Of a stretch of 64,000 bases of DNA, positions 48,564 to 59,538 are shown piece after piece. The translations under genes and the position numbers were made by a program. Location of the stretch: assembly GCF_000969905.1 (NCBI RefSeq), contig NZ_CP009520.1:620001-684000 (forward strand), written 5' to 3'. The notes under the pieces were generated by a model. It searched no databases and was not told the origin of the DNA. It was given only the letters and a program-made list of their open reading frames with translations. The DNA comes from Methanosarcina vacuolata Z-761 (lineage in GTDB: Archaea > Halobacteriota > Methanosarcinia > Methanosarcinales > Methanosarcinaceae). Positions within the stretch are counted from its first letter, which is position 1; every line of letters begins with the position of its first letter.

Positions 48564-49343
48564 TTAAATTTTAACTCTTCGCCCACTGGCATCCCGCGTA
48601 TATTTTCCCAGTTCGGAATCCATGAGCTGCACACCTGAAAACACAGGCCCGTCCCTGCAAACCCTGAGTCCTGACTTGTCTATACAGCATGCCCCGCAGA
48701 CTCCTATACCACATTTGAAATAGCGGTGAAGGCTGAATTCGGACTTATCAAGAACCTCTCTGTCCTCCAGGAGCCTGAAAACCGAAGCCATCATTATTTC
48801 CGGCCCGCAGACCGCAATTTTGTCATAAACCGAAAGGTTGAGGCTGTTGAGCACATCGGTTACAAAGCCCTTTGTCCCTTTTGAGCCGTCATCCGTAGAA
48901 ATGTAGACTTCCCCTGCTTCTGCAAAGCGTTTCTCAAAAAGAAGGTCACCTGCACTCCGCGCTCCAAGCGCTGTATGAACTTCCGAGCCTGCACTCCGCG
49001 CTGCTTCGGCATAAGGAACAAGGGGAGCAGCTCCAACCCCGCCTGCAATAACCAGAGTTTTTTCTCCCTCCGAAGGCAGGGAAAAGCCCTTTCCATAAGG
49101 ACCTCTGAGCCCGAAAGAATCTCCTTCTTTCAGCTCAAAAAGCTTTGAAGTTGCCTCTCCCACTTTCTGGACAGTTATGGAATTCTTACTCGATAGGCCC
49201 ATAGGAACCTCGTCCACGCCCCTGACCCATACCATTACAAACTGGCCGGGATTCATGGTCTCAAACTGGAAATCAAAGAAGAAAGTCCTGATTGAAGGAG
49301 ACTCTTCATATATCTTTAATATTGTAGCATTAAGAGGAAGCAT
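48564..49343 (-). CDS. pyrK: dihydroorotate dehydrogenase electron-transfer subunit
   Basis: 259 residues of the PyrK/ferredoxin-reductase family that carries electrons from PyrD through FAD and a [2Fe-2S] cluster. The FAD-binding barrel holds [10 protein letters not shown] near 33, [12 protein letters not shown] follows, and [15 protein letters not shown] is the nucleotide site near 100. The cluster ligands are in [17 protein letters not shown] plus a fourth Cys in [10 protein letters not shown]. Its start overlaps the pyrD stop by one base. Together they make class 1B dihydroorotate dehydrogenase in pyrimidine synthesis. Confidence 0.94.
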   Translation of the reverse strand: MLPLNATILKIYEESPSIRTFFFDFQFETMNPGQFVMVWVRGVDEVPMGLSSKNSITVQKVGEATSKLFELKEGDSFGLRGPYGKGFSLPSEGEKTLVIAGGVGAAPLVPYAEAARSAGSEVHTALGARSAGDLLFEKRFAEAGEVYISTDDGSKGTKGFVTDVLNSLNLSVYDKIAVCGPEIMMASVFRLLEDREVLDKSEFSLHRYFKCGIGVCGACCIDKSGLRVCRDGPVFSGVQLMDSELGKYTRDASGRRVKI

Positions 49344-50248
49344 CAGACCATCTCATGAGCAAGCCCTATTAATTTTTTCACGTCCGAATAGCCTTTCCTT
49401 TGCAGGAAAGCTTCAATACCTGTACTGATTTCTGAGAAGATGTCAAGCCTGTCATATACAGCCGATCCTACCTGGACAGCCGCAGCCCCTGCCATCATCA
49501 TTTCTACCGCATCCTGCCAGGAAGATACACCTCCTACCCCTATTACAGGGATCTCCAGGGCAGTATACAGGTCATAAACGCATTTGATAGCTACGGGTTT
49601 GACTGCTTTTCCTGAAAGCCCACCTGAACGGTTCCCCAGGACAGGATATCCGGACTCTATATCTATAGCCATCCCTTTTAAGGTATTAATTGCAACAACT
49701 GCATCTGCTCCCCCTGCTTCTGCTGCATTTCCTATGCACGTAATATCAGAAACATTAGGAGTAAGCTTAACCCACACAGGCACATTTACTATGTCTTTTA
49801 CTGCGGCTGTAATTGCTTCCACAAGACAGGGGTTAGAGCCAACTGCTGCTCCGTATCCTTCTGCATGGGGACAGCTCACATTTAGCTCGAAAGCATCGGG
49901 TTTCGCAGGGAGCAGGCCCTCTGCAACTTCCTTGAATTCGGCCGGGTTTCCGCCGAAGATGCTTGCGATTACTGGGACTCCTGCATCCTTTTTTGCAATT
50001 TCGAGTTCCTGGATAAAGCTGGGATAGGAAGGATTCGGAAGTCCCATAGCATTCAAAAATCCGCAGTCAAGTTTGACCATGCTCGGGTTGGAATGCCCGG
50101 TTTTAGGCATAGGGCCTATGGATTTAGTCACAACGGCTCCAGCCCCTCCTTCATGTGCAACCCTGCACAGTGATGCTCCGGTTGTGCCAAGTATCCCGGC
50201 TGCAAGAATGGTTGGGTTCTTCAGTTTAAGTCCGGTAAGAGTATACAT
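49343..50248 (-). CDS. pyrD: dihydroorotate dehydrogenase, catalytic subunit (class 1B)
   Basis: 301-residue FMN TIM-barrel enzyme oxidising dihydroorotate to orotate. [15 protein letters not shown] at the start, [16 protein letters not shown] near 40, and the catalytic cysteine in [14 protein letters not shown] near 128; a Cys at this site marks class 1. [13 protein letters not shown] and [23 protein letters not shown] bind FMN phosphate. AAAGGAAA precedes the ATG. A 12-bp tandem array lies 33 bp upstream. Confidence 0.95.
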   Translation of the reverse strand: MYTLTGLKLKNPTILAAGILGTTGASLCRVAHEGGAGAVVTKSIGPMPKTGHSNPSMVKLDCGFLNAMGLPNPSYPSFIQELEIAKKDAGVPVIASIFGGNPAEFKEVAEGLLPAKPDAFELNVSCPHAEGYGAAVGSNPCLVEAITAAVKDIVNVPVWVKLTPNVSDITCIGNAAEAGGADAVVAINTLKGMAIDIESGYPVLGNRSGGLSGKAVKPVAIKCVYDLYTALEIPVIGVGGVSSWQDAVEMMMAGAAAVQVGSAVYDRLDIFSEISTGIEAFLQRKGYSDVKKLIGLAHEMV

Positions 50249-50281
50249 AGCTGTTTCCTTTCTGCCCTGTTAGAATATCAT

Positions 50282-50325
50282 TTTCATTTGCATTTCATTT
50301 GCATTTCATTTGCATTTCATTTGCG
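50282..50325. repeat. 12-bp tandem repeat upstream of pyrD, four copies
   Basis: TTTCATTTGCAT at 50282, 50294 and 50306 exactly, with a fourth ending GCGT. It fills most of the 103-bp gap between hemC and pyrD. Confidence 0.92.
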
Positions 50326-50351
50326 TTATCAGTCGTGTTATCATTTAGTTA

Positions 50352-51302
50352 TTATTCGTATAAATCATCCGAGTCGCACGAATCCCTCGAAAGCTGCAGG
50401 AGAGCCTCTTCAGCAAGTTTCTTTCCGCCCATATGTACAAGACTGCTTCCGAGTTCTCTGGCTTTTTCAATGCCTCCTGCCATAGGGATAAATTCATTTA
50501 TACCGACAGTTTCCTCACCGCTAAGGGAAAGGACCTCAGCCCGCACATGGATTTCTTTTCGGTCAGGCGTAATTTCTGCATAAGAACCTATAGGCGTGGT
50601 ACAGCCTCCCCCAAGTTCGGAAATCAGGATGCGCTCAATTTCGGTGGCAATCCTGCTGTCAGTATGGTCAAGCCTGGAAACCGCAGCTTCAGCCTCAGTA
50701 CCTGCTCTTGTGACAACTGCAATCGTACCCTGATTGGGAGATGGGCAGAAGAAATCAGGAGAAAGAATTTCCCCTTCAAGCTCCCAGCCCATGCGTTCAA
50801 GCCCCGCTTTAGCGAGCAGAATGCCGTCATATTTTCCTTCTTTCAGCTTCCTGAGCCTTGTATCGATATTGCCCCTTAAATCCTGTGTAACAAGGTCAGG
50901 CCTATAGCGTTTGATCTGGGCGGCCCTCCTCAGGGAACTGGTACCTATAATAGACTGTTCGGGCAGCTCGTCCAGGGAGGTTCCGTCATAAGTCAGCAGG
51001 AGATCAAATGGGGTATCCCGCTTCAGAACGGCTGCTGTTGGAAGTGTTGGTGGGCGAATCGTTGGCATATCCTTCATGGAATGGACAGCGATATCTATTT
51101 CTCCTTCAAGCATAACTTCGTCCAGTTCCCTGACAAAAGCTCCAACTCCGCTTGATACGGCGTGTAGAGGCCGGTCAGTAAACCGGTCTCCGCTGGTTTT
51201 TATAATTTTCAAGCTGGTTTCAACGCCCTGTGCTTTCAAAAGGCGTGCAACAGTCTCGGCCTGAGCAAGTGCAAGCTGGCTGCCCCGCGTACCTATAATC
51301 AT
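50352..51302 (-). CDS. hemC: hydroxymethylbilane synthase
   Basis: Polymerises four porphobilinogens into hydroxymethylbilane. 316 residues. IIGTRGSQLALAQAETV is the usual opening. IGTSSLRRAAQIKRYRPDL and DLRGNIDTRLRKL bind the growing chain. The dipyrromethane cofactor cysteine is in LGGGCTTPIGSYAEI near 234. ACGAGGATTCTAT precedes the ATG. Follows hemL after 48 bp on the same strand. hemD, often next to hemC in archaea, is not found: pyrD follows instead. Confidence 0.96.
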   Translation of the reverse strand: MIIGTRGSQLALAQAETVARLLKAQGVETSLKIIKTSGDRFTDRPLHAVSSGVGAFVRELDEVMLEGEIDIAVHSMKDMPTIRPPTLPTAAVLKRDTPFDLLLTYDGTSLDELPEQSIIGTSSLRRAAQIKRYRPDLVTQDLRGNIDTRLRKLKEGKYDGILLAKAGLERMGWELEGEILSPDFFCPSPNQGTIAVVTRAGTEAEAAVSRLDHTDSRIATEIERILISELGGGCTTPIGSYAEITPDRKEIHVRAEVLSLSGEETVGINEFIPMAGGIEKARELGSSLVHMGGKKLAEEALLQLSRDSCDSDDLYE

Positions 51303-51350
51303 ATAGAATCCTCGTTTTCAAAGATGTAAATCCGTTCAAAATAAATCCGC

Positions 51351-52625
51351 TTAAAGATTTTCGGTGTATGCTTTAAGGGTTTTTTCGATGTCCTCTTCGC
51401 TATGGGCTGCGGAGACGAAGTTTGTTTCAAACTGCGAGGGAGGGAGGAAAATTCCGCTTGCAAGCATCCTGTGGAAGAAAGCAAGGTAACCCTCCTTATC
51501 GCACTTCAGAGCTTCCTGATAGTTGTGAGGTTCGGCTCCAAAGAAAATCTTGAACATTGAAGCAATTCCGCATACGCTGTAATCAAGCCCTTCGTCCTCA
51601 ACAATTTCTGTAAGTACAGCCCGTATGTAATCGCCTTTCGAATTAACTTTTTCGTGGATCTTTTCCTGCTCCATATAGTCAAGCACTGCAATTCCCGCAG
51701 CCATGGAACACGGACTTCCGCTGAAAGTCCCTGCCTGGTAGACCGGGCCGGATGGTGAGATCATTTCCATGATTTCACTCTTTCCTCCAAAAACACCTAT
51801 AGGCAGCCCTCCACCCACGATCTTTCCAAGAGTGGTCATATCAGGCACGACTCCAAAGTATTCCTGTGCCCCTCCCATTGCGAGCCTGAATCCAGTGATA
51901 ACCTCATCGAATATGAGAAGCACGTCGTTTTCCAGGGTAAGCTTCCTGAGCTCTTCCAGGTATCCGGGCAGGGGAGTTATCGGGCCTATGTTTCCGAGCA
52001 CGGGCTCTATGATAACTGCGGCCAGTTCATCTCGGTTTTTCTCTACAAGCTCTGTCATTGCTTCTATATCATTATAGGGAGCTTGCAGGGTATATTTTGT
52101 GAAATCTGCAGGTATCCCCAGGGAATCAGGCTCTCCAAGAGTTGTCGCTCCTGATCCTGCTTTTACAAGCACCGCATCATGAGCCCCATGAAATCCGCCT
52201 TCAATTTTGATGAATTTGTTTCTGCCCGTAAAGCCGCGGGCGAGTCGAAGAGCACTCATTGTAGCCTCCGTGCCTGTGGATACGAAGCGGAGCATATCGA
52301 TACTGGGATAATATCCTGCAACTTTCTCGGCAAGGTTTACTTCAAGCTCGGTAGGGGTCCCGTAGAGCCAGCCTTTGTCGAGCTGGGCTTTAATAGCTTC
52401 TTTTATCACAGGGTGATTGTGCCCAAGGAGAGCAGGGCCGTAAGCCAGACAGTAATCAATGTATTCGTTCCCGTCAAGATCCCTTATCTTTGAGCCATTG
52501 GCTGACGCCGTATAGAATGGATATGGCTTTATTGCGCGTACAGGACTGCTTACTCCACCAGGAATAAGGGTCTTTGCTTTCTCATACATCTGCCTGGACT
52601 TCTCAAGTGTTACCTCAGATATCAT
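51351..52625 (-). CDS. hemL: glutamate-1-semialdehyde 2,1-aminomutase
   Basis: PLP enzyme converting glutamate-1-semialdehyde to 5-aminolevulinate, the second step of the C5 route. 424 residues. [10 protein letters not shown] near 22, [16 protein letters not shown] near 118, the cofactor Asp in [11 protein letters not shown] near 243, and the Schiff-base lysine in [14 protein letters not shown] near 265. CCGGTGAG precedes the ATG. The two tandem arrays at 52674-52890 lie in its 5' flank. Confidence 0.96.
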   Translation of the reverse strand: MISEVTLEKSRQMYEKAKTLIPGGVSSPVRAIKPYPFYTASANGSKIRDLDGNEYIDYCLAYGPALLGHNHPVIKEAIKAQLDKGWLYGTPTELEVNLAEKVAGYYPSIDMLRFVSTGTEATMSALRLARGFTGRNKFIKIEGGFHGAHDAVLVKAGSGATTLGEPDSLGIPADFTKYTLQAPYNDIEAMTELVEKNRDELAAVIIEPVLGNIGPITPLPGYLEELRKLTLENDVLLIFDEVITGFRLAMGGAQEYFGVVPDMTTLGKIVGGGLPIGVFGGKSEIMEMISPSGPVYQAGTFSGSPCSMAAGIAVLDYMEQEKIHEKVNSKGDYIRAVLTEIVEDEGLDYSVCGIASMFKIFFGAEPHNYQEALKCDKEGYLAFFHRMLASGIFLPPSQFETNFVSAAHSEEDIEKTLKAYTENL

Positions 52626-52673
52626 GGAAATCTCACCGGATTGGACTGAAAATCTATAACAGTTATTCGTAAA

Positions 52674-52890
52674 TTTAAGTTAAGTTCTGGATTTTAAGTT
52701 AAGTTCTGGATTTTAAGTTAAGTTCTGGATTTTAAGTTAAGCTCTGAATTGAACTTAACTTGCACATAGAATTGAATTTATACTGAACCGAATTATGTTT
52801 TACACTGAACCGAATCATGTTGAACTAAATTATGTTGAACTAAATTATGTTGAACTAAATTATGTTGAACTAAATTATGTTGAACTAAAT
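52674..52890. repeat. two tandem arrays upstream of hemL (19 bp and 15 bp units)
   Basis: TTTAAGTTAAGTTCTGGAT (19 bp) occurs four times at 52674-52749, the last copy diverged. From 52806 to 52890 the unit TGAACTAAATTATGT (15 bp) is repeated about 5.7 times, the first copy diverged. A TATA-like run (TTATAAATATTATA, about 52889-52902) adjoins the second array on its distal side, so the arrays may lie in the hemL leader. Confidence 0.9.
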
Positions 52891-53084
52891 TTATAAATAT
52901 TATACTGATTTTATATATTAATCTGCACTTTAAAGTTAAGGCTTTTTACACCTTACTGTATTACTTTTCTATCTTATAACAGAGACTCTCTCTATTAAGC
53001 AGTTATTAATGAACTTGATGGGTGTGTAAACGGAATCAGCAATAGTTTTGAAGGCAGGAAAGGCGGGAAAGGGAGAAAAACGAA

Positions 53085-53123
53085 ATAAATCTGAAAAGAA
53101 AAAGCACCTGAAAAAGAGGTGCT
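53085..53123 (-). terminator. hemB terminator overlapping its stop codon
   Basis: AAGCACCT/AGGTGCTT stem (8 bp) with loop CTTTTTC, followed on the minus strand by TTTCTTTTC. The stem begins within the TAA stop codon. The stem sequence is identical to that of the pilin terminator at 1460. Confidence 0.75.
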
Positions 53124-54097
53124 TACTTCAACATGCGGGCAGCATCTTTTGCAAAGTAGGTAATGATAATATCTGCTCCTGCCCTTTTGATGGAAATGAG
53201 GGATTCGTAAATTGCTTTCTTTTCGTCAAGCCAGCCATTAGCTGCGGCGGCTTTGATCATGGAATATTCTCCGCTTACGTTGTATGCAGCAGTTGGCATC
53301 CCATAGTCCGTCTTGACCCTGTAGACAATATCAAGGTAAGGAAGAGCTGGCTTTACAATTATTATATCTGCGCCTTCGGCTACATCAAGAGTTACTTCCC
53401 TGATAGCCTCATTGCCGTTTGCAGGGTCCATTTGATAGGTAGAACGGTCTCCGAAGGAATATCCTGACTCAGCGGCTTCTCTGAAAGGCCCATAGAAACA
53501 CGAATGATATTTTGCGGCATAGGACATTATTGGAATATTCTCAAATCCGTTCATGTCAAGCGCGTGTCTGATAGCTTCTACCATCCCATCCATCATACAC
53601 GACGGAGCCACCATATCAGCACCTGCCTTTGCATGGCTCACTGCAATCTTTCCTATGACCTCAAGGGTGGGATCATTCAGGACTTCTTTTGTTTCGAAAT
53701 CAACGATTCCGCAGTGCCCGTGGCTTGTGTATTCACACATACAGACGTCCGTGATCACAACAAGTTCGTCTCCAAGCTCGGCCTTAATTCTCCTGACAGC
53801 CTCCTGGACGACATCGATTTCCCCATAAGAAGAACTGCCTTCCGCGTCCTTAAATGCAGGCACTCCAAAAATAATCACTGCCGGTATCCCGAGTTCTGCA
53901 ATCTCTTTTGCCTCATCCACAACCTCAGAGAGAGGAATATTATATATTCCGGGCATGGAAGGGATTTCAACAGCAGAATCAATAGTTTCATTCACAAAAA
54001 TGGGCTGGACCAGGTCGTCTACGGATAAAGTAGTTTCACGCACAAGGTTCCTGATCTTTCCTCTTCTCAATCGTCTTAACCTGACATCTGGAAACAT
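53123..54097 (-). CDS. hemB: porphobilinogen synthase
   Basis: Condenses two 5-aminolevulinates to porphobilinogen. 324 residues. The metal-rich loop [15 protein letters not shown] near 121 has three cysteines, indicating the zinc-dependent form. The Schiff-base lysines are in [17 protein letters not shown] near 200 and [13 protein letters not shown] near 252. AGAAGTGATC precedes the ATG. An 11-bp tandem array of about 23 copies begins 15 bp upstream of the start codon and fills the gap to hemA. Confidence 0.96.
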   Translation of the reverse strand: MFPDVRLRRLRRGKIRNLVRETTLSVDDLVQPIFVNETIDSAVEIPSMPGIYNIPLSEVVDEAKEIAELGIPAVIIFGVPAFKDAEGSSSYGEIDVVQEAVRRIKAELGDELVVITDVCMCEYTSHGHCGIVDFETKEVLNDPTLEVIGKIAVSHAKAGADMVAPSCMMDGMVEAIRHALDMNGFENIPIMSYAAKYHSCFYGPFREAAESGYSFGDRSTYQMDPANGNEAIREVTLDVAEGADIIIVKPALPYLDIVYRVKTDYGMPTAAYNVSGEYSMIKAAAANGWLDEKKAIYESLISIKRAGADIIITYFAKDAARMLK

Positions 54098-54112
54098 TTG
54101 ATCACTTCTCTG

Positions 54113-54365
54113 CGAATTATCTGTGAATTATCTATGAATTATCTATGAATTATCTATGAATTATCTATGAATTATCTATGAATTATCTATGAATTATCTA
54201 TGAATTATCTATGAATTATCTATGAATTATCTATGAATTATCTATGAATTATCTATGAATTATCTATGAATTATCTATGAATTATCTATGAATTATCTAT
54301 GAATTATCTATGAATTATCTGCAAATTATCTGTGAATTATCTGTGAATTATCTGCGAATTATCTT
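54113..54365. repeat. 11-bp tandem repeat, about 23 copies, between hemA and hemB
   Basis: GAATTATCTAT is repeated about 23 times over 253 bp. The central copies are identical and the outer ones carry ATCTGT or ATCTGC variants. AATT recurs every 11 bp, close to one helical turn. It fills nearly all of the 304-bp gap between hemA and hemB. Confidence 0.96.
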
Positions 54366-54401
54366 GTCTACGAATTTTGTATAGTTTCTGATTCTTTTTT
54401 A

Positions 54402-55751
54402 TTAGTTACTTTTTTCAGAAACCCGATCTCTCGCACTCTCGCAATCGGGTTTCATATTTTCCACCTTTATCACGCAATCGGATTTCATTTTTTCCGCTTT
54501 TACCTTGTCTTTTTCGAGGCAGAAGATCCTTGCAACTACGTCAAGGAACTCGTCGTTTCCGAGCTCTGCGGCCTGGCGGAGAACTTTGGTGGGCTCGGCA
54601 AGAATTTTGTTTGCGATGGAATGGGTAAGGTCATCAAGCACCTCGGTTTCGATTTTTCCTATAGTATGGTAAGCACAGAGCCTGTTAACTGCTTTTTCCC
54701 TTTCCCGCATTCTCACATCATACACTTGCTTATAAAGTTCAGATATAATCTTATCGGCTCTCTGGCGTTTATATTGGAGGTTTAAAAGCTTGATCTCTTC
54801 CTGAATTATATCTTCGGCTTTTTTAGCTTCCTCTTTCCTCATTTTAAGCGTTCTCTCACTGATCACCCTGAGATTGTCAATATTGCACAGTTCCACGTTA
54901 TCGAGTTCAGCAGCCGATTCCTCGATATCCCTGGGATTTGCTATATCAATTAAGAGGAGTTTACGGTTTTTATCCCGGTCTTTTATGGCTTTTTCAACTA
55001 TTTCACGGGTTAAAATGTAATGAGGAGCACCTGTACCACTAATTACAACATCAGCACTTTTAAGTTGAGACTGGACATCATTGAGCTTGACTGCGTATCC
55101 TCCCAGTTCATAGGCAAGTTCTTCAGCTTTCTTGAAGGTACGGTTAGCGATGTAGATTGCCTCGATATCCTTTTCAGCCAGGGCTTTTGCTACAAGAACT
55201 CCTATTTCCCCTGCCCCTATCACAAGCACGGATTTTCCTGTGAGCCCGTCCAGAATTTCCTCTGCAAGGTCCACAGCCGCAGAACCTATGGATACCGAAC
55301 CTTTATTGATCCGGGTTTCGTTACGGATACGTTTTCCTACCTGAATAGCTTTATCAAAGGCAGTGTCAAGGATTTTTCCGGTAGTTCCCGCTTTTTTGGA
55401 ATAAGCGTAGAGTTCCTTTATTTGCCCTAAAATCTGGTCTTCCCCAACAATCATAGATTCAAGCCCGCCGGCAAGCCTGAGCAGGTGTTCAAGAGATTCG
55501 TCATGCCCATAGAAATCAATAATATGGGTGGAAGCTCCCATTTCCTTTGCAAAAGAGAAAAGTATACTGCTGCTGGGGGAAACAACATAAATTTCAACAC
55601 GGTTGCAGGTTTTCAAGACAACGCACTCATGAACATATTCATGATTATACAAATTATGGAGCAGACCGTCCAGATCTCCGTGCCAGGCGGACTCCATTTC
55701 CTCAATTTTTGCTTTCTTATGGGATATAACCATACTTGAGATTTCTGTCAC
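54402..55751 (-). CDS. hemA: glutamyl-tRNA reductase
   Basis: Reduces glutamyl-tRNA to glutamate-1-semialdehyde, the first committed step of tetrapyrrole synthesis. 449 residues. The catalytic Cys49 is in VVLKTCNRVEIYVV; GLESMIVGEDQILGQIKELY is near 92; the NADPH fold has VLVIGAGEIGVLVAKAL near 176; and a C-terminal dimer helix follows. The last 30 residues (KVKAEKMKSDCVIKVENMKPDCESARD...) are a Lys/Cys-rich extension with a short internal repeat. The start is GTG at 55751, decided by CCGGAGG seven bases upstream. A repeat-rich gap of 420 bp separates it from sirC. Confidence 0.95.
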   Translation of the reverse strand: MTEISSMVISHKKAKIEEMESAWHGDLDGLLHNLYNHEYVHECVVLKTCNRVEIYVVSPSSSILFSFAKEMGASTHIIDFYGHDESLEHLLRLAGGLESMIVGEDQILGQIKELYAYSKKAGTTGKILDTAFDKAIQVGKRIRNETRINKGSVSIGSAAVDLAEEILDGLTGKSVLVIGAGEIGVLVAKALAEKDIEAIYIANRTFKKAEELAYELGGYAVKLNDVQSQLKSADVVISGTGAPHYILTREIVEKAIKDRDKNRKLLLIDIANPRDIEESAAELDNVELCNIDNLRVISERTLKMRKEEAKKAEDIIQEEIKLLNLQYKRQRADKIISELYKQVYDVRMREREKAVNRLCAYHTIGKIETEVLDDLTHSIANKILAEPTKVLRQAAELGNDEFLDVVARIFCLEKDKVKAEKMKSDCVIKVENMKPDCESARDRVSEKSN

Positions 55752-55937
55752 AGAGAGCCTCCGGATAGAATGAATCAGGAATAGAGTAATAATATAAGGA
55801 GCTGTAAATTAAACTTTGTCATAACTCCTAAGCCTTTTTTCACAAACGAATTTTATTTACAGATTATTTTTATTTAAAGCTTCCATTTGCAGAATATTTT
55901 GATTCAGGTCGTCTTGAGATTCATGGAACATTAAAAT

Positions 55938-56100
55938 TTTGAGATTACTGAGTCTTTTAGATTACTGAGATTTTGAGATTACTGAGACTTTTAGATTACT
56001 GAGATTTTGAGATTACTAGATTTTGAGATTACTGAGACTTTACTATTACTGAGATTTTGAGAATACTGAGACTTTACTATTACTGAGATTTTGAGAATAC
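55938..56100. repeat. imperfect tandem array upstream of hemA
   Basis: Units such as GAGATTACTGAGACTTTTA and GATTACTGAGATTTT alternate over about 160 bp, giving a composite period near 34 bp with a 24-bp variant block (ACTTTACTATTACTGAGATT) at the right. Lies in the gap between sirC and hemA. Confidence 0.82.
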
Positions 56101-56172
56101 TTAATTAAGGGTGTACTTTGAAGGTTCTTAACGTTTATAGTTTCCTTCCAGCATCTTCGATTCCTTTCAGGA

Positions 56173-56847
56173 TTATCTGTCGGAATGTTCCAGGTAACTT
56201 GAAATTATCGCATACGCCCTTTCAGCTGCTTTTTCATAAGACTCGGAAAATCCATCCCAGACAGCCTCGCTTTCCAGGACTTTCCAGAGAATTGCTTTTC
56301 TCTCCCTCTGTTCTGCCACATGCTTCTTGAGGTAACTCCTGAGCTCATCCTGAAGCCGGATCATATCGGAATATTCGGGAGTAACCAGGCCTTCGATCTG
56401 CCTGCGAGTATATTTTGAGACCGCAGGACTGTGCCCGAGAGTGGAAATACCTATCACGAGGTCTCCTCTTTTAATCACTGATGGGATTACGACACTACCT
56501 AAAGTGTCTACCTGATTAATCAAAATATCGCTCTCCCGTGCGATAGCAGTGATTTTCTGGTTAAGTTCAAAATTGCTTGTTGCAGGGATGACAAGAAAAG
56601 CTCCTGAAATTAGTTCCCGGAGCTCAGAATCCGAAGCCGTAAGTAAATCGAGCCGAACAAGCCTTACCTGGCCTGAAGCTCCGAGCTCCTGCAGGTCCTG
56701 GGAGAATTCAAGGCTGGCAACAAGTGTATCTGCACAGCCGGAAAAGAGTTTGGCTTTGCGTTCCCCAACCGAGCCTCCCCCAAAGATAACGATTTTCCTG
56801 CCAGACAGGTCAAGCATAAGCGGTAGAAAATTATTTGTTTCAGCCAT
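56173..56847 (-). CDS. sirC: precorrin-2 dehydrogenase (siroheme synthase N-terminal type)
   Basis: Oxidises precorrin-2 to sirohydrochlorin with NAD, and may also insert iron. 224 residues, starting MAETNNFLPLMLDLSGRKIV at 56847, where GCGAGGT precedes the ATG; a longer frame upstream overlaps the neighbouring gene and is not conserved. The Rossmann motif VIFGGGSVGERKAKLFSG is near 18, VIPATSNFELNQKI near 86, and VIPSVIKRGDLVIGISTLGHSPAVSKYTRRQIE near 118, as in the CysG/Met8p family. No methyltransferase domain is attached. It sits between ahbA/B and hemA, which is consistent with siroheme as the branch point to heme. Confidence 0.92.
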   Translation of the reverse strand: MAETNNFLPLMLDLSGRKIVIFGGGSVGERKAKLFSGCADTLVASLEFSQDLQELGASGQVRLVRLDLLTASDSELRELISGAFLVIPATSNFELNQKITAIARESDILINQVDTLGSVVIPSVIKRGDLVIGISTLGHSPAVSKYTRRQIEGLVTPEYSDMIRLQDELRSYLKKHVAEQRERKAILWKVLESEAVWDGFSESYEKAAERAYAIISSYLEHSDR

Positions 56848-56902
56848 AGCCAGGAACCTCGCAATAAAAATCTTAATATCGGGACTTATTAATATAGGAA
56901 TT

Positions 56903-57361
56903 TTACAGTCTGACCCCGGTTTTTTTGAATTCTCTTTCACTGAAAAAGAGGGTATAATCATTAATTCCGGTAGCTTCCGATATCCTTACAGCTACTTTTT
57001 CACAGTCTTCTGGAGTGTAAGAGTGAACCATAGTAAACAGATTGTACGGCCAGTCAGGATAGCGGGGGCGTTCATAGCAGTGAGTCACTTCGGGAAATTC
57101 AGCCATGATATTCCCTACCGTTTCTATCTGCTCATCAGGAACATTCCAGACACACATTGCATTGGCTGTTATGCCTATAGCTCTGTGCCCGATTGAAGCT
57201 GCAAAGCGACGGATTTTCCCGGCTTTCTGGAGGTTTTTAAGCCTGTCAACAACTTCCTGTTCACTGATTCCAAGTTCAGAAGCAAATCCTTTGAAAGGAG
57301 AATGTGTGATTGGAATTCCGTCCTGCACAAGTTTTAGCAGTTTTACATCCGTTTTATCCAT
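56903..57361 (-). CDS. siroheme decarboxylase subunit (AhbA/AhbB family)
   Basis: 152 residues. An Lrp/AsnC-like protein: winged helix (DVKLLKLVQDGIPITHSPFKGFASELGISEQEVVDRLKNLQKAGKIRRF) followed by a RAM-type ferredoxin-fold (AMCVWNVPDEQIETVGNIMAEFPEVTHCYERPRYPDWPYNLFTMVHS). In the Ahb pathway two such paralogues, no longer DNA-binding, form a heterodimer that decarboxylates siroheme to 12,18-didecarboxysiroheme. The partner is the next gene upstream (57367-57915), six bases away. I cannot say which is AhbA and which AhbB. Annotation as an AsnC regulator would be the naive alternative; gene context rules for the enzyme. Confidence 0.88.
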   Translation of the reverse strand: MDKTDVKLLKLVQDGIPITHSPFKGFASELGISEQEVVDRLKNLQKAGKIRRFAASIGHRAIGITANAMCVWNVPDEQIETVGNIMAEFPEVTHCYERPRYPDWPYNLFTMVHSYTPEDCEKVAVRISEATGINDYTLFFSEREFKKTGVRL

Positions 57362-57366
57362 TTATT

Positions 57367-58975
<1,609 letters not shown>

Positions 58976-59411
58976 AAATTAGCTGTTTTCATTAATAGCA
59001 TTCAAAGTTTAATGAGATTTACAAATTAACGATAATTAGAAAGTTAAAATCCTGGTTTGAAGACCGAATAAAGTCCAGATTATTTTACCGGGAATTTCTC
59101 CGATTACCTGAATTTTCTCCGGTTAAGATTTGAAAGATCTGGATTTAAGACTTGAAAAGTCATATTAGTAAAGTAATATTAATATTCTGCCATCTCAAAT
59201 AAAAAATTGCAAAAAGAAATTGATAAAATGTCAGGGATTTTTGTTATATCCAGGTTATTTGACAATTTATAATCAAATAAAATATTTAGAAATTAATATA
59301 ATAAAACTAATTAAGTAATGACTGACTGACTGACTGACTGACTGACTGACTGACTGACTGAATGAAAATCCACATTATGGTGAGCTTATTGAAAAATAGG
59401 GAATTGTCCTC
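58976..59411. repeat. gap with (TGAC)n microsatellite
   Basis: AT-rich upstream region of ahbD, no gene. TGAC is repeated 10.5 times without error at 59319-59360. Such simple repeats are prone to length change by slippage. TATA-like runs near 59290 could serve ahbD. Confidence 0.85.
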
Positions 59412-59538
59412 TTAAACCATAACTTCCCTTATCATTATCGGAGTCTCGTTATCCCAATAAATATCTATAGTAGCTGTACTCCAGCGGTTCAGATATATTG
59501 AAGTTTTTTCCTCTGCAATCCCGTTATCTAATATAATC

